Positions 20,934 to 30,779 of a DNA stretch of 64,000 nucleotides are shown here, piece by piece; position 1 is the stretch's first letter, and every line of letters begins with the position of its first letter. Made by a program: the position numbers and the translations under genes. The notes beneath the pieces were generated by a model. It did not search any database. It was not told where the DNA came from and saw only the letters and a program-made list of their open reading frames with translations. Source of the DNA: Bacteroidota bacterium (lineage in GTDB: Bacteria > Bacteroidota > Bacteroidia > Chitinophagales > Chitinophagaceae); NCBI GenBank assembly GCA_013286425.1, contig JABDFS010000003.1:1-64000 (forward strand). The letters run 5' to 3'.

Positions 20934-21083
20934 GCACTGTTATAAAATCAACATAGCTATTTATTTTTTTACTATCAACCTACAGGCAATGACAGATGTA
21001 TAACTACAGGCTGCATTAATCATTTTGTTATGCTTATTGCCTGGTATATAATTACCGGTAAGCTTATTTTTTCGATTTATTTA

Positions 21084-21171
21084 CGATATAACTTCGATAT
21101 AACTTCGATCTATTGGATCGAAGTTATATCGAAATTATATCGAAGAAATATCGAAGTTATATCGAAGAAAT
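21084..21171. repeat. 11-bp iteron array forming a long palindrome
   Basis: Two units ATAACTTCGAT at 21088-21109, then five units of ATCGAAGTTAT or variants (ATCGAAATTAT, ATCGAAGAAAT) at 21117-21171; 27-bp arms around a 5-nt loop with one mismatch. Confidence 0.9.
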
Positions 21172-21272
21172 GAATCTGCTGGTATGGAAATGTTTTTGTT
21201 GTCTTATAGCTATCAGTAAACAGAAGTTTTACAGGATTAATAGCTATCTTCAAAACACCAAACCTTTTTACT

Positions 21273-21778
21273 ATGAAACTGATCTTTACACTTATTGTTT
21301 TATGTTTTTCTATTGAATTGATGGCGCAAAAAGCAGGAACCCTGGATAGTAGTTTTGGAGTGGATGGGAAGGTGCTTACTTCATCAGCAACAGCGTATCT
21401 TGAGTGCACTGCTGCAACTTCATTAAATGATGGCTCAATCATTTGTGCCGGAGTTATAAGCATTGTTGATCAAACCGGTGGTTTTCTGGCTATGAATATC
21501 TTTCAAATGGCGACTTAGATACAAATGTTATTGCCATTAGTAATGATGAAATTAAGGTTTCCCCCAATCCTGCTGCCGGTAGTTTAAACATACAGGGCTT
21601 ACCGGCTACACAAAAAACAAAACTGACGATCTTTGATCTAAGCGGTAATATACAGTTGCAGGCCGTTGCGAGTGCTTCGTCTTATAAATTAAACATTGCT
21701 TTATTGCATGCAGGCAATTATGTGCTGAAGATTAAAACCAATGGGGAAGTAATTACAAAGCAGTTTGTGAAGGAGTAA
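21273..21778 (+). pseudogene. Frameshifted secreted delta-60-repeat protein with T9SS C-terminal domain
   Basis: Frame 1 gives signal peptide plus GTLDSSFGVDGKV...GGFLA; another frame gives YEYLSNGDLDT...VSPNPAAGSLNIQGLPATQKTKLTIFDLSGNIQ...GNYVLKIKTNGEVITKQFVKE* to 21778. Confidence 0.7.
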
Positions 21779-21919
21779 CTATTAATCAACAGTTGAAAAA
21801 GAACCTGGTTATGAGATTCCCACTTTCGTGGGAAAGGCGACTACAGGGTTTATTGATTATATAAAGTTTAAGATAGCAAGAGCAAAACACAATCTCCTGC
21901 ACGCCATGCCCGGCCTGAC

Positions 21920-21990
21920 TGAGCATCTCATTATTAAAAGCTTTGAAGATCTTAATGATGAGATGCTCACTTTCGTGGAACGAACAATCT
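21920..21990 (+). repeat. Dispersed palindromic intergenic element, copy 2
   Basis: TGAGCATCTCATTATTAA...TTAATGATGAGATGCTCA arms; 40-nt core (21925-21964) matches the reverse complement of 2454-2493 at about 31/40 positions by manual alignment; CTTTCGTGGAA follows. Confidence 0.6.
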
Positions 21991-22003
21991 TCCCGGCTAT
22001 TTC

Positions 22004-22630
22004 CTAAAACACATTGCTTTGGTTTTTTATCATTGTTGCCGCAACAGCTTTTGCTTCCTCATCACCCCGCTTCAACTGCTCAATAATATTTTCATAGCTT
22101 TCCTTATCGCGGTTCTGGCTTAATTTAAAAACATGTTCCATTGATGTTATCTCAATTTCAAATGCAACAATTGCTTTCATCATGTTGCTTACATATTCCT
22201 CCGGCAATTCAGGAACCAATGATGGAGAATGCGGGTTATTTTCAAAGTATTCAGTAAGCCTTGCCAGCAAATCATGCAGGAATGCATCGTTCTGAAAACT
22301 TAGTTTTCCTTTTGCATGCACAGCCTGGTAATTCCATGTGCTGCCAATCGTCTTTGTTGTATACCAGCTTGCACTTACGTACGTATGCGCGCCTGAAAAT
22401 ATAGCAAGCACATCCGGGTTGTGTTCAAATGCGATGGTATGTTTTTGCTTCCGCATGATGTGTGCCTGCAAAAAAAGTTTACCGTCTCTTTCTACAATAA
22501 GAACAGGCACATGCGTTGCAACAGGCTGGTTGTTTGCATCACAGCCACATAATGTTATAAACGGATGCGCATGCATAAATGCGATCACTTCTTTATGATC
22601 TGCCGCTTTGAAATGTGGGATATTATACAT
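22004..22630 (-). CDS. PaiB-like FMN-binding negative transcriptional regulator
   Basis: MYNIPHFKAADHKEVIAFMHAHPF, HNPDVLAIFSGAHTYVSASWY, WNYQAVHAKGKL. Confidence 0.88.
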   Translation of the reverse strand: MYNIPHFKAADHKEVIAFMHAHPFITLCGCDANNQPVATHVPVLIVERDGKLFLQAHIMRKQKHTIAFEHNPDVLAIFSGAHTYVSASWYTTKTIGSTWNYQAVHAKGKLSFQNDAFLHDLLARLTEYFENNPHSPSLVPELPEEYVSNMMKAIVAFEIEITSMEHVFKLSQNRDKESYENIIEQLKRGDEEAKAVAATMIKNQSNVF

Positions 22631-22689
22631 TCAGGTTAATTTAAACGCTAATGCAAGATTTAAATATTTTTGGAAATTATTTTAATAAA

Positions 22690-23253
22690 ATGAAATTTAT
22701 TATTCTTTCAACACTAAGCTTAATGCTGGCGATTTCGCCTGCATTCAATAGTATTAACGCACAAACCGATACTACAACAATACAAAAAGATTCTTCAGCT
22801 ATTGCTAATAACGATACTTCCAATAAAGAAGCTGAAGATGATGGTATGAATCTGTTCCTTATAACATTTGCCATCGCATTCTTTTCGGCAATTCTTGTTG
22901 CTTCTTTTTTCGGAGCAATTGCTGCAATTGTTGTTATAGGTTTTATTTTTTTATTGATAACAGCAGGCATAACTTCTGCTTCTGTGCTAATGGGCATTTA
23001 CAAAAGATCTTTTGCCACAGGATTTAAAACATTTATAATCATTCTTGGAATACTTGCAGGAACTTTTCTTGGTGCAGGCTGTTTATGGTTTATCACTAAA
23101 TTTTTTCATCTTCAATTATCTGAGAGCAATGCCCTTTGGATAGGTGCGGCAGGCGGTTGTATTGGTGGAATATTAACCGGGCTTATCATTTTCAAAGCCC
23201 TTCAATTAATAATTACTTATTTTAAAAATAAACTTAAACAGGCAATTGCCTGA
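22690..23253 (+). CDS. Hypothetical multi-pass membrane protein
   Basis: Signal segment from MKFIILSTLSLMLA and several hydrophobic segments. Confidence 0.6.
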   Translation: MKFIILSTLSLMLAISPAFNSINAQTDTTTIQKDSSAIANNDTSNKEAEDDGMNLFLITFAIAFFSAILVASFFGAIAAIVVIGFIFLLITAGITSASVLMGIYKRSFATGFKTFIIILGILAGTFLGAGCLWFITKFFHLQLSESNALWIGAAGGCIGGILTGLIIFKALQLIITYFKNKLKQAIA

Positions 23254-23258
23254 AACAA

Positions 23259-23285
23259 AAAGCCCGGAAAGAATTCCGGGCCGCT
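23259..23285. terminator. Hairpin terminator
   Basis: AAAGCCCGGAAagAATTCCGGGC between convergent genes. Confidence 0.55.
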
Positions 23286-23307
23286 ATATTTATTCATCAC
23301 CTAGAGA

Positions 23308-25752
23308 CTAATTCAATCCACCACCCTGGTTGCCTATACGCTGGCCTTCATCGTCTGCTCCTGTTTTACGCTGGCGTGCATTTTTAACCTGTGTGCTGCC
23401 AAACCTGTATGTAAAGCTTAAACGCAATTGCCTGCTGTCGTTACCGCCATTCACCTTCATATACTGACCTGCAAAATTGCTGGTGCCGCTCCAGCGCAGC
23501 GTTTGAAATATATCGCTTACACTTGCTTTTGCAGTTGCTTTTCCTTTGAATAAAGTCTGCTGCACACCACCATCAGCACTCCATATGGATGCTGTTTTAA
23601 ATGTTCCCTGCCAGATGGATGGAGATGAATAAAAACCGCTTACTTCAATGGTTGTTGCTTTTGCTACTTTAAATGTTTGCTGCGCATAAATATTTACTGA
23701 GTACACATCAAGATCAATTGTTCTGCCTTCACCAAAGTTTGCTTTGTAGTGAGAATAGAAAGTATTAACATTTGCAAACACGCTGTACCATTTGTATTGA
23801 AAAGGCATGCTGATATTCAGTGCTACCAAATCCTGGTCTGCAAGGTTCTTTTTTGTGATATAGGTTTTTGATTTATCAGCCGTATCTATTATCTGCGCGA
23901 ACACATCATTCACATGACTGTAACTTAATTTGGTAGTTAGCCTGTACCACAAAGTGTTGGTTAAAGAAACGCTGTTTGTGTATTGTGGTGTTAGTTGCGT
24001 ATTACCCTTTTGATATGTGTATTCATCCAGTTTAAATTCAAACGGATTCAGATCCTGGTAAGCCGGGCGGTCAATTCTTCTGCTGTATGCGAGTGACCAC
24101 TGGTTCTTTGGATTTTTATTAAACGTTACAGCAGCGCTTGGAAAGAAATCAGTATAATCTCTTTTGAATGTTGAATCGTAAGCTATATAATCTCCTTCCC
24201 AGTTATAACCATTTGATACGCCTTCAGAATTTGTATTCTCTACGCGCAAGCCAGCCTGTATCATTACAGTTTTAAACTGCCTGTTATAGTTTACATACGC
24301 TGCGTTTATGTTTTCTTTATAGTTGAAATTATTGCTGCGCAATGTGTCTAACAATTTATCAGTCGGATAAACATTATAGCGTTCAAAATCGTTGGTAGTT
24401 TTTACATAAGATATCTTTCCGCCATACCCTAACCTGCCTTTCATAAAGTTTTGTTCATAATCAACTTTTGCAGAATAGATATCAATTTTTGTCGGAGCGA
24501 TCATGTTATAGATGTACTGACTTTGCAACACAGTTCCTGTTGGGTCGTAATAATAGTTCGGCTGATATTGATTTGTCTTAATGTTGTAGTATCCATAATC
24601 AGCATCAATATTTAATTCATGGCCCAACGTATCTGCAAAATGATAATTAAGATTGGCATTGATGTTGTCTCTTTTTCCAACGCTTGAATTATCTGCTTTT
24701 AATATTTTGTTCAATGAATCTGTAGGCTGATAGGTTATTAATGTACTGCTCTGATTACTTGTTGATGGATCAGAGAGATTGCCGTTCACCATTACACCAA
24801 TCGTACTGGTTTTATTAATAGAATAATCAACACCTGCTTTAAAATTATGGCTGCTGTTTTTGTAGATCATATTTGAATGCTGATCAAAAATTGTATCAAG
24901 CTGTATGCGATAAATATTTATGAAGCCATCATTCTTATTATAGTTGTAATTATAGTTGCCGTAAATATTTACTTTTTTATTGCGGTGATTAAAAGCAAAG
25001 CCTGCATTATATCTTGGATATGTGCCGATGTTATAACCAAGATTTACAGAACCGTTTGTTCCAAAAGCTTTATTCTTTTTTAAGCGGATGTTAATGATGC
25101 CTGCATTGCCTTCTGCTTCATATTTAGCAGATGGATTAGTGATAAGTTCTATCGCTTCTATCTGTGATGAAGGCAACGATTTTAAATACGCTGCCAGGTC
25201 TGCACCGCTTAACGGAGAAGGTTTTCCGTCAATATAAACCTGCACACCATTTTTTCCCGCAAGGCTTAAATTATCATCTTTATCAACCAATACACCTGGA
25301 GATTTGCGCAGCAATTCCAACGCATCACTTCCTGTTGCATTGATAGTGTTTTCAACATTTAAAATGGTTTTATCTGCCTTTACTTCAATGATTGGTTTTT
25401 TTGCAGTTACCACAACATCTTTTAAACCATTGTTTGCTTTTGCAAGTGAAACAACAGCAACATTTACATCGTTGCCGTTAACTTCAAATATGGCAGAATG
25501 TGCAACGGCATAACCAATGTAGTTTACATCGGTTAAGTATTTTCCGTCTTTTATATTTTGAAATTTATATCCACCGGAAGCATCGGTGATTGAAATTTTT
25601 ATGACTGAAGAATCTTTTGCATTTAGTAATGACACACTTGCGTTGGCAAGCAACTTCCCTTCACCATCTTTCACAACACCTTTTATATTTTGAGCGATTG
25701 ATGTAAGAGCGATAAAACTGAATGCACTTAATAATAGTAAAATCCGTTTCAT
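23308..25752 (-). CDS. TonB-dependent-receptor-like outer-membrane beta-barrel protein with carboxypeptidase-regulatory N-terminal domain
   Basis: GVVKDGEGKLLANASVSLL, plug domain TINATGSDALELLRKSPGVLVD...VQVYIDGKPSPL, C-terminal barrel. Confidence 0.9.
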   Translation of the reverse strand: MKRILLLLSAFSFIALTSIAQNIKGVVKDGEGKLLANASVSLLNAKDSSVIKISITDASGGYKFQNIKDGKYLTDVNYIGYAVAHSAIFEVNGNDVNVAVVSLAKANNGLKDVVVTAKKPIIEVKADKTILNVENTINATGSDALELLRKSPGVLVDKDDNLSLAGKNGVQVYIDGKPSPLSGADLAAYLKSLPSSQIEAIELITNPSAKYEAEGNAGIINIRLKKNKAFGTNGSVNLGYNIGTYPRYNAGFAFNHRNKKVNIYGNYNYNYNKNDGFINIYRIQLDTIFDQHSNMIYKNSSHNFKAGVDYSINKTSTIGVMVNGNLSDPSTSNQSSTLITYQPTDSLNKILKADNSSVGKRDNINANLNYHFADTLGHELNIDADYGYYNIKTNQYQPNYYYDPTGTVLQSQYIYNMIAPTKIDIYSAKVDYEQNFMKGRLGYGGKISYVKTTNDFERYNVYPTDKLLDTLRSNNFNYKENINAAYVNYNRQFKTVMIQAGLRVENTNSEGVSNGYNWEGDYIAYDSTFKRDYTDFFPSAAVTFNKNPKNQWSLAYSRRIDRPAYQDLNPFEFKLDEYTYQKGNTQLTPQYTNSVSLTNTLWYRLTTKLSYSHVNDVFAQIIDTADKSKTYITKKNLADQDLVALNISMPFQYKWYSVFANVNTFYSHYKANFGEGRTIDLDVYSVNIYAQQTFKVAKATTIEVSGFYSSPSIWQGTFKTASIWSADGGVQQTLFKGKATAKASVSDIFQTLRWSGTSNFAGQYMKVNGGNDSRQLRLSFTYRFGSTQVKNARQRKTGADDEGQRIGNQGGGLN

Positions 25753-25944
25753 AAGTTCTTTGTTTGATATTATTCCACAAAGAAACCCATGAAGATTACC
25801 GGCGACAATCGTTAATCGGTGAATGAAGATTTAATACAGATGAAGTGCCTGGTTTATGATAATTATTTTCAGAAGCCGGTGAAAAATATCGGCGAATCAA
25901 TTCTTTAAATCGGTTAAAAAAACTGGTGAGTTATTTTTTAATTC

Positions 25945-26544
25945 TTATGCAACTTTTATTCTTTGTACTATAGCAAGCACCGGTGATTCAAGAACTTTTA
26001 CATCATGATGTTTGAACATAGGTATCTGCAAAAAACCGCCTGCATCTACTTCAATTTCTTCACCTTCAATATTGCACCTGCATTTACCTTTTAGAATAAT
26101 AAAACATTCTTCTACTTTCTCATGCACTTCATCAGGGTAATCAATTTTGGTCCAGATGATTGTTTGTGAAATCCCATGCTCGTTTCGTAATTCCTTTACA
26201 AGCATGTCTTCCGTTAATTCTCCGGGTAATAATGATTCTACAATTTTTAACCAATTATCCGGGTCGCTGTATTTATTTAACAAAGGAAGATGTTGAAGAT
26301 CTGCTTCCTGTTCTAATGCAAGGTTTTCAATGAGCATAAATGTCTTAGTTCTCATTTCTTCACCAGGATCAATAGCATTATCCATGGCGTACTGCTCAAG
26401 CACCTGCATATAAACATCTATTTCCTGCTTTACATCAGGATGTAATTGTGCATATTGCTCAACGTCTTTGTTCTCTTTATCATTCAATATGCCTAAGCAG
26501 TAATCTTCGATTACGCCTGATGCTATGTATGTTTTGCTATCCAT
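25945..26544 (-). CDS. Cupin-domain anti-sigma factor (ChrR/RskA-like)
   Basis: Start refined to MDSKTYIASGVIEDYCLGIL; C-terminal cupin VHEKVEECFIILKGKCRCNIEGEEIEVDAGGFLQIP; overlaps sigma gene by 8 bp. Confidence 0.8.
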   Translation of the reverse strand: MDSKTYIASGVIEDYCLGILNDKENKDVEQYAQLHPDVKQEIDVYMQVLEQYAMDNAIDPGEEMRTKTFMLIENLALEQEADLQHLPLLNKYSDPDNWLKIVESLLPGELTEDMLVKELRNEHGISQTIIWTKIDYPDEVHEKVEECFIILKGKCRCNIEGEEIEVDAGGFLQIPMFKHHDVKVLESPVLAIVQRIKVA

Positions 26545-27106
26545 TTGCCAGTTCAAAATTAGTTTTATTAAAATTTTCATACAAGGCTCTTAATTGCTGC
26601 AAACCCATTCTGCTTCTTGTTTGCACAGTGTTCAAAGGAATTTGCAACTGTTGTGCAATTTCTTCCTGTGAGTATCCCCAAAAAAATAAGAGCTCGATCA
26701 CTTGTTTGTATTTATGTTCCGGATTAAGTGTGCAATCATTTAATTCTTCATTTTGTGTTTTGTATTGTGCTGTTTCGTGTATGGCTAAAGTTTCAGGAAA
26801 CTGAAGCTGTGTAAGCATTTCGTGTTGCGCATTGCGCAGGTAGGCAATACATATATCGTGGGTTATATGTAACATCCATGTAAACAATGTTCCTTTAGAT
26901 GTTTCATATTTATCAATGTTATTCCAGATTTTTACAAAAACCTGCTGTAGTAATTCTTCTGCCGCAACTTTATTCTGAACAATTCTGCAAATGACTCCAA
27001 ATAAGGCGGAAGCGTATTTATCATACAATTCTGAAAAAGCGTCACGGCTTTTGGTTTTAATCAGATTGGCAAACAAGGTATTGTCAGTTGTTAGTATGGT
27101 GTTCAT
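26537..27106 (-). CDS. ECF-family RNA polymerase sigma factor
   Basis: AFSELYDKYASALFGVICRIV, EELLQQVFVKIWNNIDKYE, WGYSQEEIAQQLQIPLNTVQTRSRMGLQQLR. Confidence 0.95.
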   Translation of the reverse strand: MNTILTTDNTLFANLIKTKSRDAFSELYDKYASALFGVICRIVQNKVAAEELLQQVFVKIWNNIDKYETSKGTLFTWMLHITHDICIAYLRNAQHEMLTQLQFPETLAIHETAQYKTQNEELNDCTLNPEHKYKQVIELLFFWGYSQEEIAQQLQIPLNTVQTRSRMGLQQLRALYENFNKTNFELANG

Positions 27107-27262
27107 CAGAAGTTACAGATGAGCTTATAAAGCTAAGTAATTGTTTGAAAACCGCATTCACAGCAGCATAATAAATTAACCGCTGCTATAAACTGTTGTA
27201 AATCAAAAACAGTATGAGAACCCCAGGTAAATATTACATTGATTTTTCTGCATTGAACTGCA

Positions 27263-28378
27263 TTAATCAACCACAGACGCAACTTTTTCTTCAGAGAAAT
27301 TTGCATTCAGCATTGAAACACTTCTTGCAGTGATAGCTGCAAAGTTTTCAAAAGCAGCGCGCGAAATTTCATCATCACTCATCATTACAGGAACACCTTC
27401 ATCCCCACCTTCGCGAATACTTTGCACCAATGGAACCTGGCCTAGAAACGGAAGGTCATATTCTTCAGCCAAACGCTTTCCTCCTTCTTTTCCAAAAATG
27501 TAATACTTGTTGTTCGGTAACTCAGCAGGTGTGAAATACGCCATGTTCTCCACTAAACCAATTACCGGTACATTTAACTGCGCCTGGGCAAACATAGCAA
27601 TGCCTTTCTTCGCATCAGCCAATGCAACAAGCTGCGGTGTAGTAACAATAACAGCGCCTGTTACAGGAACGGTTTGCATCAATGTAAGATGAATATCGCC
27701 TGTGCCCGGCGGCATATCAATAACGAGATAATCAAGTTCGCCCCAATCAACATCGGTAACAAATTGTTTAATGGCGCTGCTTGCCATCGGGCCGCGCCAA
27801 ACCACTGCATTTTTTTCATCAACCAATAATCCGATGCTCATTAATTTAATGCCATAACGCTCCAGCGGAATGATCATGCCTTTGCCATTTACATCGCGCA
27901 TCATGGGCCGTTCGCCACGCACACCAAACATTATAGGAACGCTTGGGCCGTAAATATCAGCATCCATTAAACCGATCTTGGCATTGTGTTGTGATAAAGC
28001 CAGGGCAAGGTTTGCAGCCACCGTACTTTTTCCAACGCCGCCTTTGCCGCTTACTACTGCAATAATATTTTTTACGCCGGGTAAAATTGTTTTGCCATCG
28101 CTGCGCTTGCTGGTTGTATGAGAAGTAAAATTTACGTTCACTACAACACCGTCATTTATTTTTTGAACTGCATTTATACAATCTGTACGCAACACTTCTT
28201 TTAAAGGGCATGCAGGTGTGGTTAACACAATAGTAAATGACACTACATTGTCATTTATCAAAATATCTTTTACCATGTTTAGGGTAACGATATCTTTTCC
28301 AAGATCCGGTTCCTGTACACTGTTTAAAGCACTGAGAATATCATTTTCGTTCATCATCCATAATTTTGTTAAAAACAT
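27263..28378 (-). CDS. mrp: Mrp/NBP35-family iron-sulfur carrier ATPase
   Basis: VSGKGGVGKSTVAANLALALS, DADIYGPSVPIMFG, DMPPGTGDIHLTL; N-terminal MIP18-like domain; exact start may be downstream (MNENDIL). Confidence 0.95.
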   Translation of the reverse strand: MFLTKLWMMNENDILSALNSVQEPDLGKDIVTLNMVKDILINDNVVSFTIVLTTPACPLKEVLRTDCINAVQKINDGVVVNVNFTSHTTSKRSDGKTILPGVKNIIAVVSGKGGVGKSTVAANLALALSQHNAKIGLMDADIYGPSVPIMFGVRGERPMMRDVNGKGMIIPLERYGIKLMSIGLLVDEKNAVVWRGPMASSAIKQFVTDVDWGELDYLVIDMPPGTGDIHLTLMQTVPVTGAVIVTTPQLVALADAKKGIAMFAQAQLNVPVIGLVENMAYFTPAELPNNKYYIFGKEGGKRLAEEYDLPFLGQVPLVQSIREGGDEGVPVMMSDDEISRAAFENFAAITARSVSMLNANFSEEKVASVVD

Positions 28379-28466
28379 TCAGAGGGCCGCAAAGTTAACT
28401 GTGCATACGGTTTATTTGTTATGCCTTTACTTTCTTTGCATAAAAATTGATTTGGACTTAATAAGC

Positions 28467-29126
28467 ATGAACAAAGTTTTACGATATTCCCTTTTTATTG
28501 TTTTATTACTGTCTTCGTTGTACAGTAGAGCCCAGAACCAGACACAAAGAAAAGATTCAGTTGTTCAGTTATATGGTGTGGTAATGAGTGCCGACAGCTT
28601 ACGCGGGCTTGAAGCCACAAGTATAATTGTTGTGGGAACAGGACGGGGAACGATCACTAATAATGAAGGTGTTTTTTCGATTGCCGTTTTAAAAGGCGAT
28701 ACGATCCGTTTTTCAAGTGTTGGATTTAAAGATAAGTACGCTATTGTTCCGCTCAATCTACAGGGCACTCAATGGAGTGTTATACAATTAATGGTGAATG
28801 ATACTGCTTACCTGCCCTCAACCATTTTAAAACCAAGGCCAACACGTGCACAGTTTGAACGGGAATTTGTGAATGCAGATGTGCCTGCTGATGCTATTGA
28901 AATTGCAAGAAAAAATAATGATGAAGCAACCCGCAAAGCTTTAATGATGACGCTTCCTATTGATGGTGGTGAGGCTATGAATGCCCAGATACGCCAGCAA
29001 ACCCAGCAATATTATTATTCAGGCCAGCTTCCTCCGCAAAATATTTTCAATCCGGTAGCGTGGGCCGAATTTATCCAGGCCTGGAAGCGGGGCGATTATA
29101 AAAAGAAGAGCTCCAGTAATGATTAG
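28467..29126 (+). CDS. Secreted carboxypeptidase-regulatory-like domain protein
   Basis: Start refined to MNKVLRYSLFIVLLLSSLYSRAQ; VQLYGVVMSADSLRGLEATSIIVVGTGRGTITNNEGVFSIAVLKGDTIRFSSVGFK. Confidence 0.75.
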   Translation: MNKVLRYSLFIVLLLSSLYSRAQNQTQRKDSVVQLYGVVMSADSLRGLEATSIIVVGTGRGTITNNEGVFSIAVLKGDTIRFSSVGFKDKYAIVPLNLQGTQWSVIQLMVNDTAYLPSTILKPRPTRAQFEREFVNADVPADAIEIARKNNDEATRKALMMTLPIDGGEAMNAQIRQQTQQYYYSGQLPPQNIFNPVAWAEFIQAWKRGDYKKKSSSND

Positions 29127-29185
29127 TGTACCTGCCATTCATTTATCTTAGCACATCGCCTTTAATTATTTAAAGTATTTCCTTT

Positions 29186-30658
29186 ATGAAAAAACTAATT
29201 GCTTCAATAGCAATACTTTTTGCTGTGTCATCATATGCGCAAAACAAAACAGTTACAGACGATAATGTTGTTGTAACAAAACACCAGCTAAAACTGGGCA
29301 ATACAGTCATTAATTATACAGCTACTGCAGGATTTATGCAGATGAAAGATGAGAACGATTCGCTTAAAGCAAAAGTGTTTTATGTTGCTTACACAAAAGA
29401 TGGAGAAGACACTTCCAAACGGCCTGTATTGTTTGCGTATAATGGCGGACCAGGTTCGGCTTCTGTGTGGTTGCATATGGGTGCGATCGGGCCGAAAAGA
29501 GTGGTATTAAGTGATAAAGGTGAAATGCAGCAACCTCCTTTTTCTTACACCAATAATGAATATACCTGGCTTGATAAAACAGACATCGTTTTTATTGACC
29601 CGATGATGACAGGTTTTACAAGGCCTGCACATGGTGAAGACAAATCTGATTTCACAGGCTATGAAAACGATACGCGTTTTGTGGGTGATTTTATTCGCTT
29701 ATATACTTCAAAAAATGCCAGGTGGAGCTCACCGAAATTTATTGGCGGCGAAAGCTATGGCACTACGCGTTCTGCAGGTGTTGCAAATTATTTGCAGGAA
29801 CGTTACGGCATGTATTTAAACGGCGTTATACTTATATCTGCCATCCTTGATTTTGGCGCTGATGAAACAGACCGCGGTAACGACAGGCCCTATCCTTTGC
29901 AACTGCCAACCTTCGCCGCAACCGCATGGTATCATCACAAATTATCTCCACAATATTCTGATCTGAAATCGCTATTAACCGAAGTGGAGAATTTTTCGAT
30001 GAATGATTATGCTACGGCTTTATTAAAAGGCGATGCCATCAGCGATGCAGAGAAAAACCGCATTGCAGATAAACTGCATGATTATACAGGCTTATCAAAA
30101 GATTATATACTTCAATCAAACCTGCGTTTACATGTCGGAAGATTTAATAAAGAATTAATGCGTGATTCAGGCTTGACAGTTGGCAGGTTAGACAGTCGTT
30201 TTACGGGTTATGATTATGATGAAGCCGGTGAAAATTTTGAATATGACCCAAGCTATGATAAAACCATTTACGGCCCGTTTGCAGCAGTGGTGAATGATTA
30301 CATTAAACGTGAATTAAAATTCAACAGCGAATTGCCTTATGAAGTTTTAACCGGCCGCGTTGGTTACTGGCCATTAAGCAATGATCATTATTTAAATGTT
30401 GCAGAAGAATTAAGGGAAGCGATGACAAAAAACCCTTTTCTTAAAGTCTGGATAGCGCAGGGTTATTATGATATGGCAACACCTTATTTCGCTACAGAAA
30501 ATGTTGTGGCGCATATGTTCCTTAAAAAAGATATTCGTCAAAATCTTCATTTTACTTTTTATGAAGCAGGCCATATGGTATATATAAACAAGCCTTCACT
30601 CGCTCAATTAAAAAATGATTTTTCATCTTTCATGCAACAGGCATTACCCAAACAATAG
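29186..30658 (+). CDS. Secreted S10-family serine carboxypeptidase
   Basis: FAYNGGPGSASVWLHMGAIGPKR, FIGGESYGTTRSAGVANYL, GYYDMATPYFATE, EAGHMVYINKPS. Confidence 0.92.
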   Translation: MKKLIASIAILFAVSSYAQNKTVTDDNVVVTKHQLKLGNTVINYTATAGFMQMKDENDSLKAKVFYVAYTKDGEDTSKRPVLFAYNGGPGSASVWLHMGAIGPKRVVLSDKGEMQQPPFSYTNNEYTWLDKTDIVFIDPMMTGFTRPAHGEDKSDFTGYENDTRFVGDFIRLYTSKNARWSSPKFIGGESYGTTRSAGVANYLQERYGMYLNGVILISAILDFGADETDRGNDRPYPLQLPTFAATAWYHHKLSPQYSDLKSLLTEVENFSMNDYATALLKGDAISDAEKNRIADKLHDYTGLSKDYILQSNLRLHVGRFNKELMRDSGLTVGRLDSRFTGYDYDEAGENFEYDPSYDKTIYGPFAAVVNDYIKRELKFNSELPYEVLTGRVGYWPLSNDHYLNVAEELREAMTKNPFLKVWIAQGYYDMATPYFATENVVAHMFLKKDIRQNLHFTFYEAGHMVYINKPSLAQLKNDFSSFMQQALPKQ

Positions 30659-30779
30659 TTAGTTTTTATAATAGCTGATTGCTTAAAACAACATCGGTAA
30701 AAAACCTTATTTTTGGCGCGTTGAGCAAGAAACTTAAACTGCAAGTAATTATTAAACAAGTATTAACTGATTGCATTAG

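Noticed and set aside
21084-21171. Possible CRISPR array from the 11-bp repeats
   Set aside because: Units are contiguous with no spacers, arranged as an inverted palindrome, and no cas genes are present.
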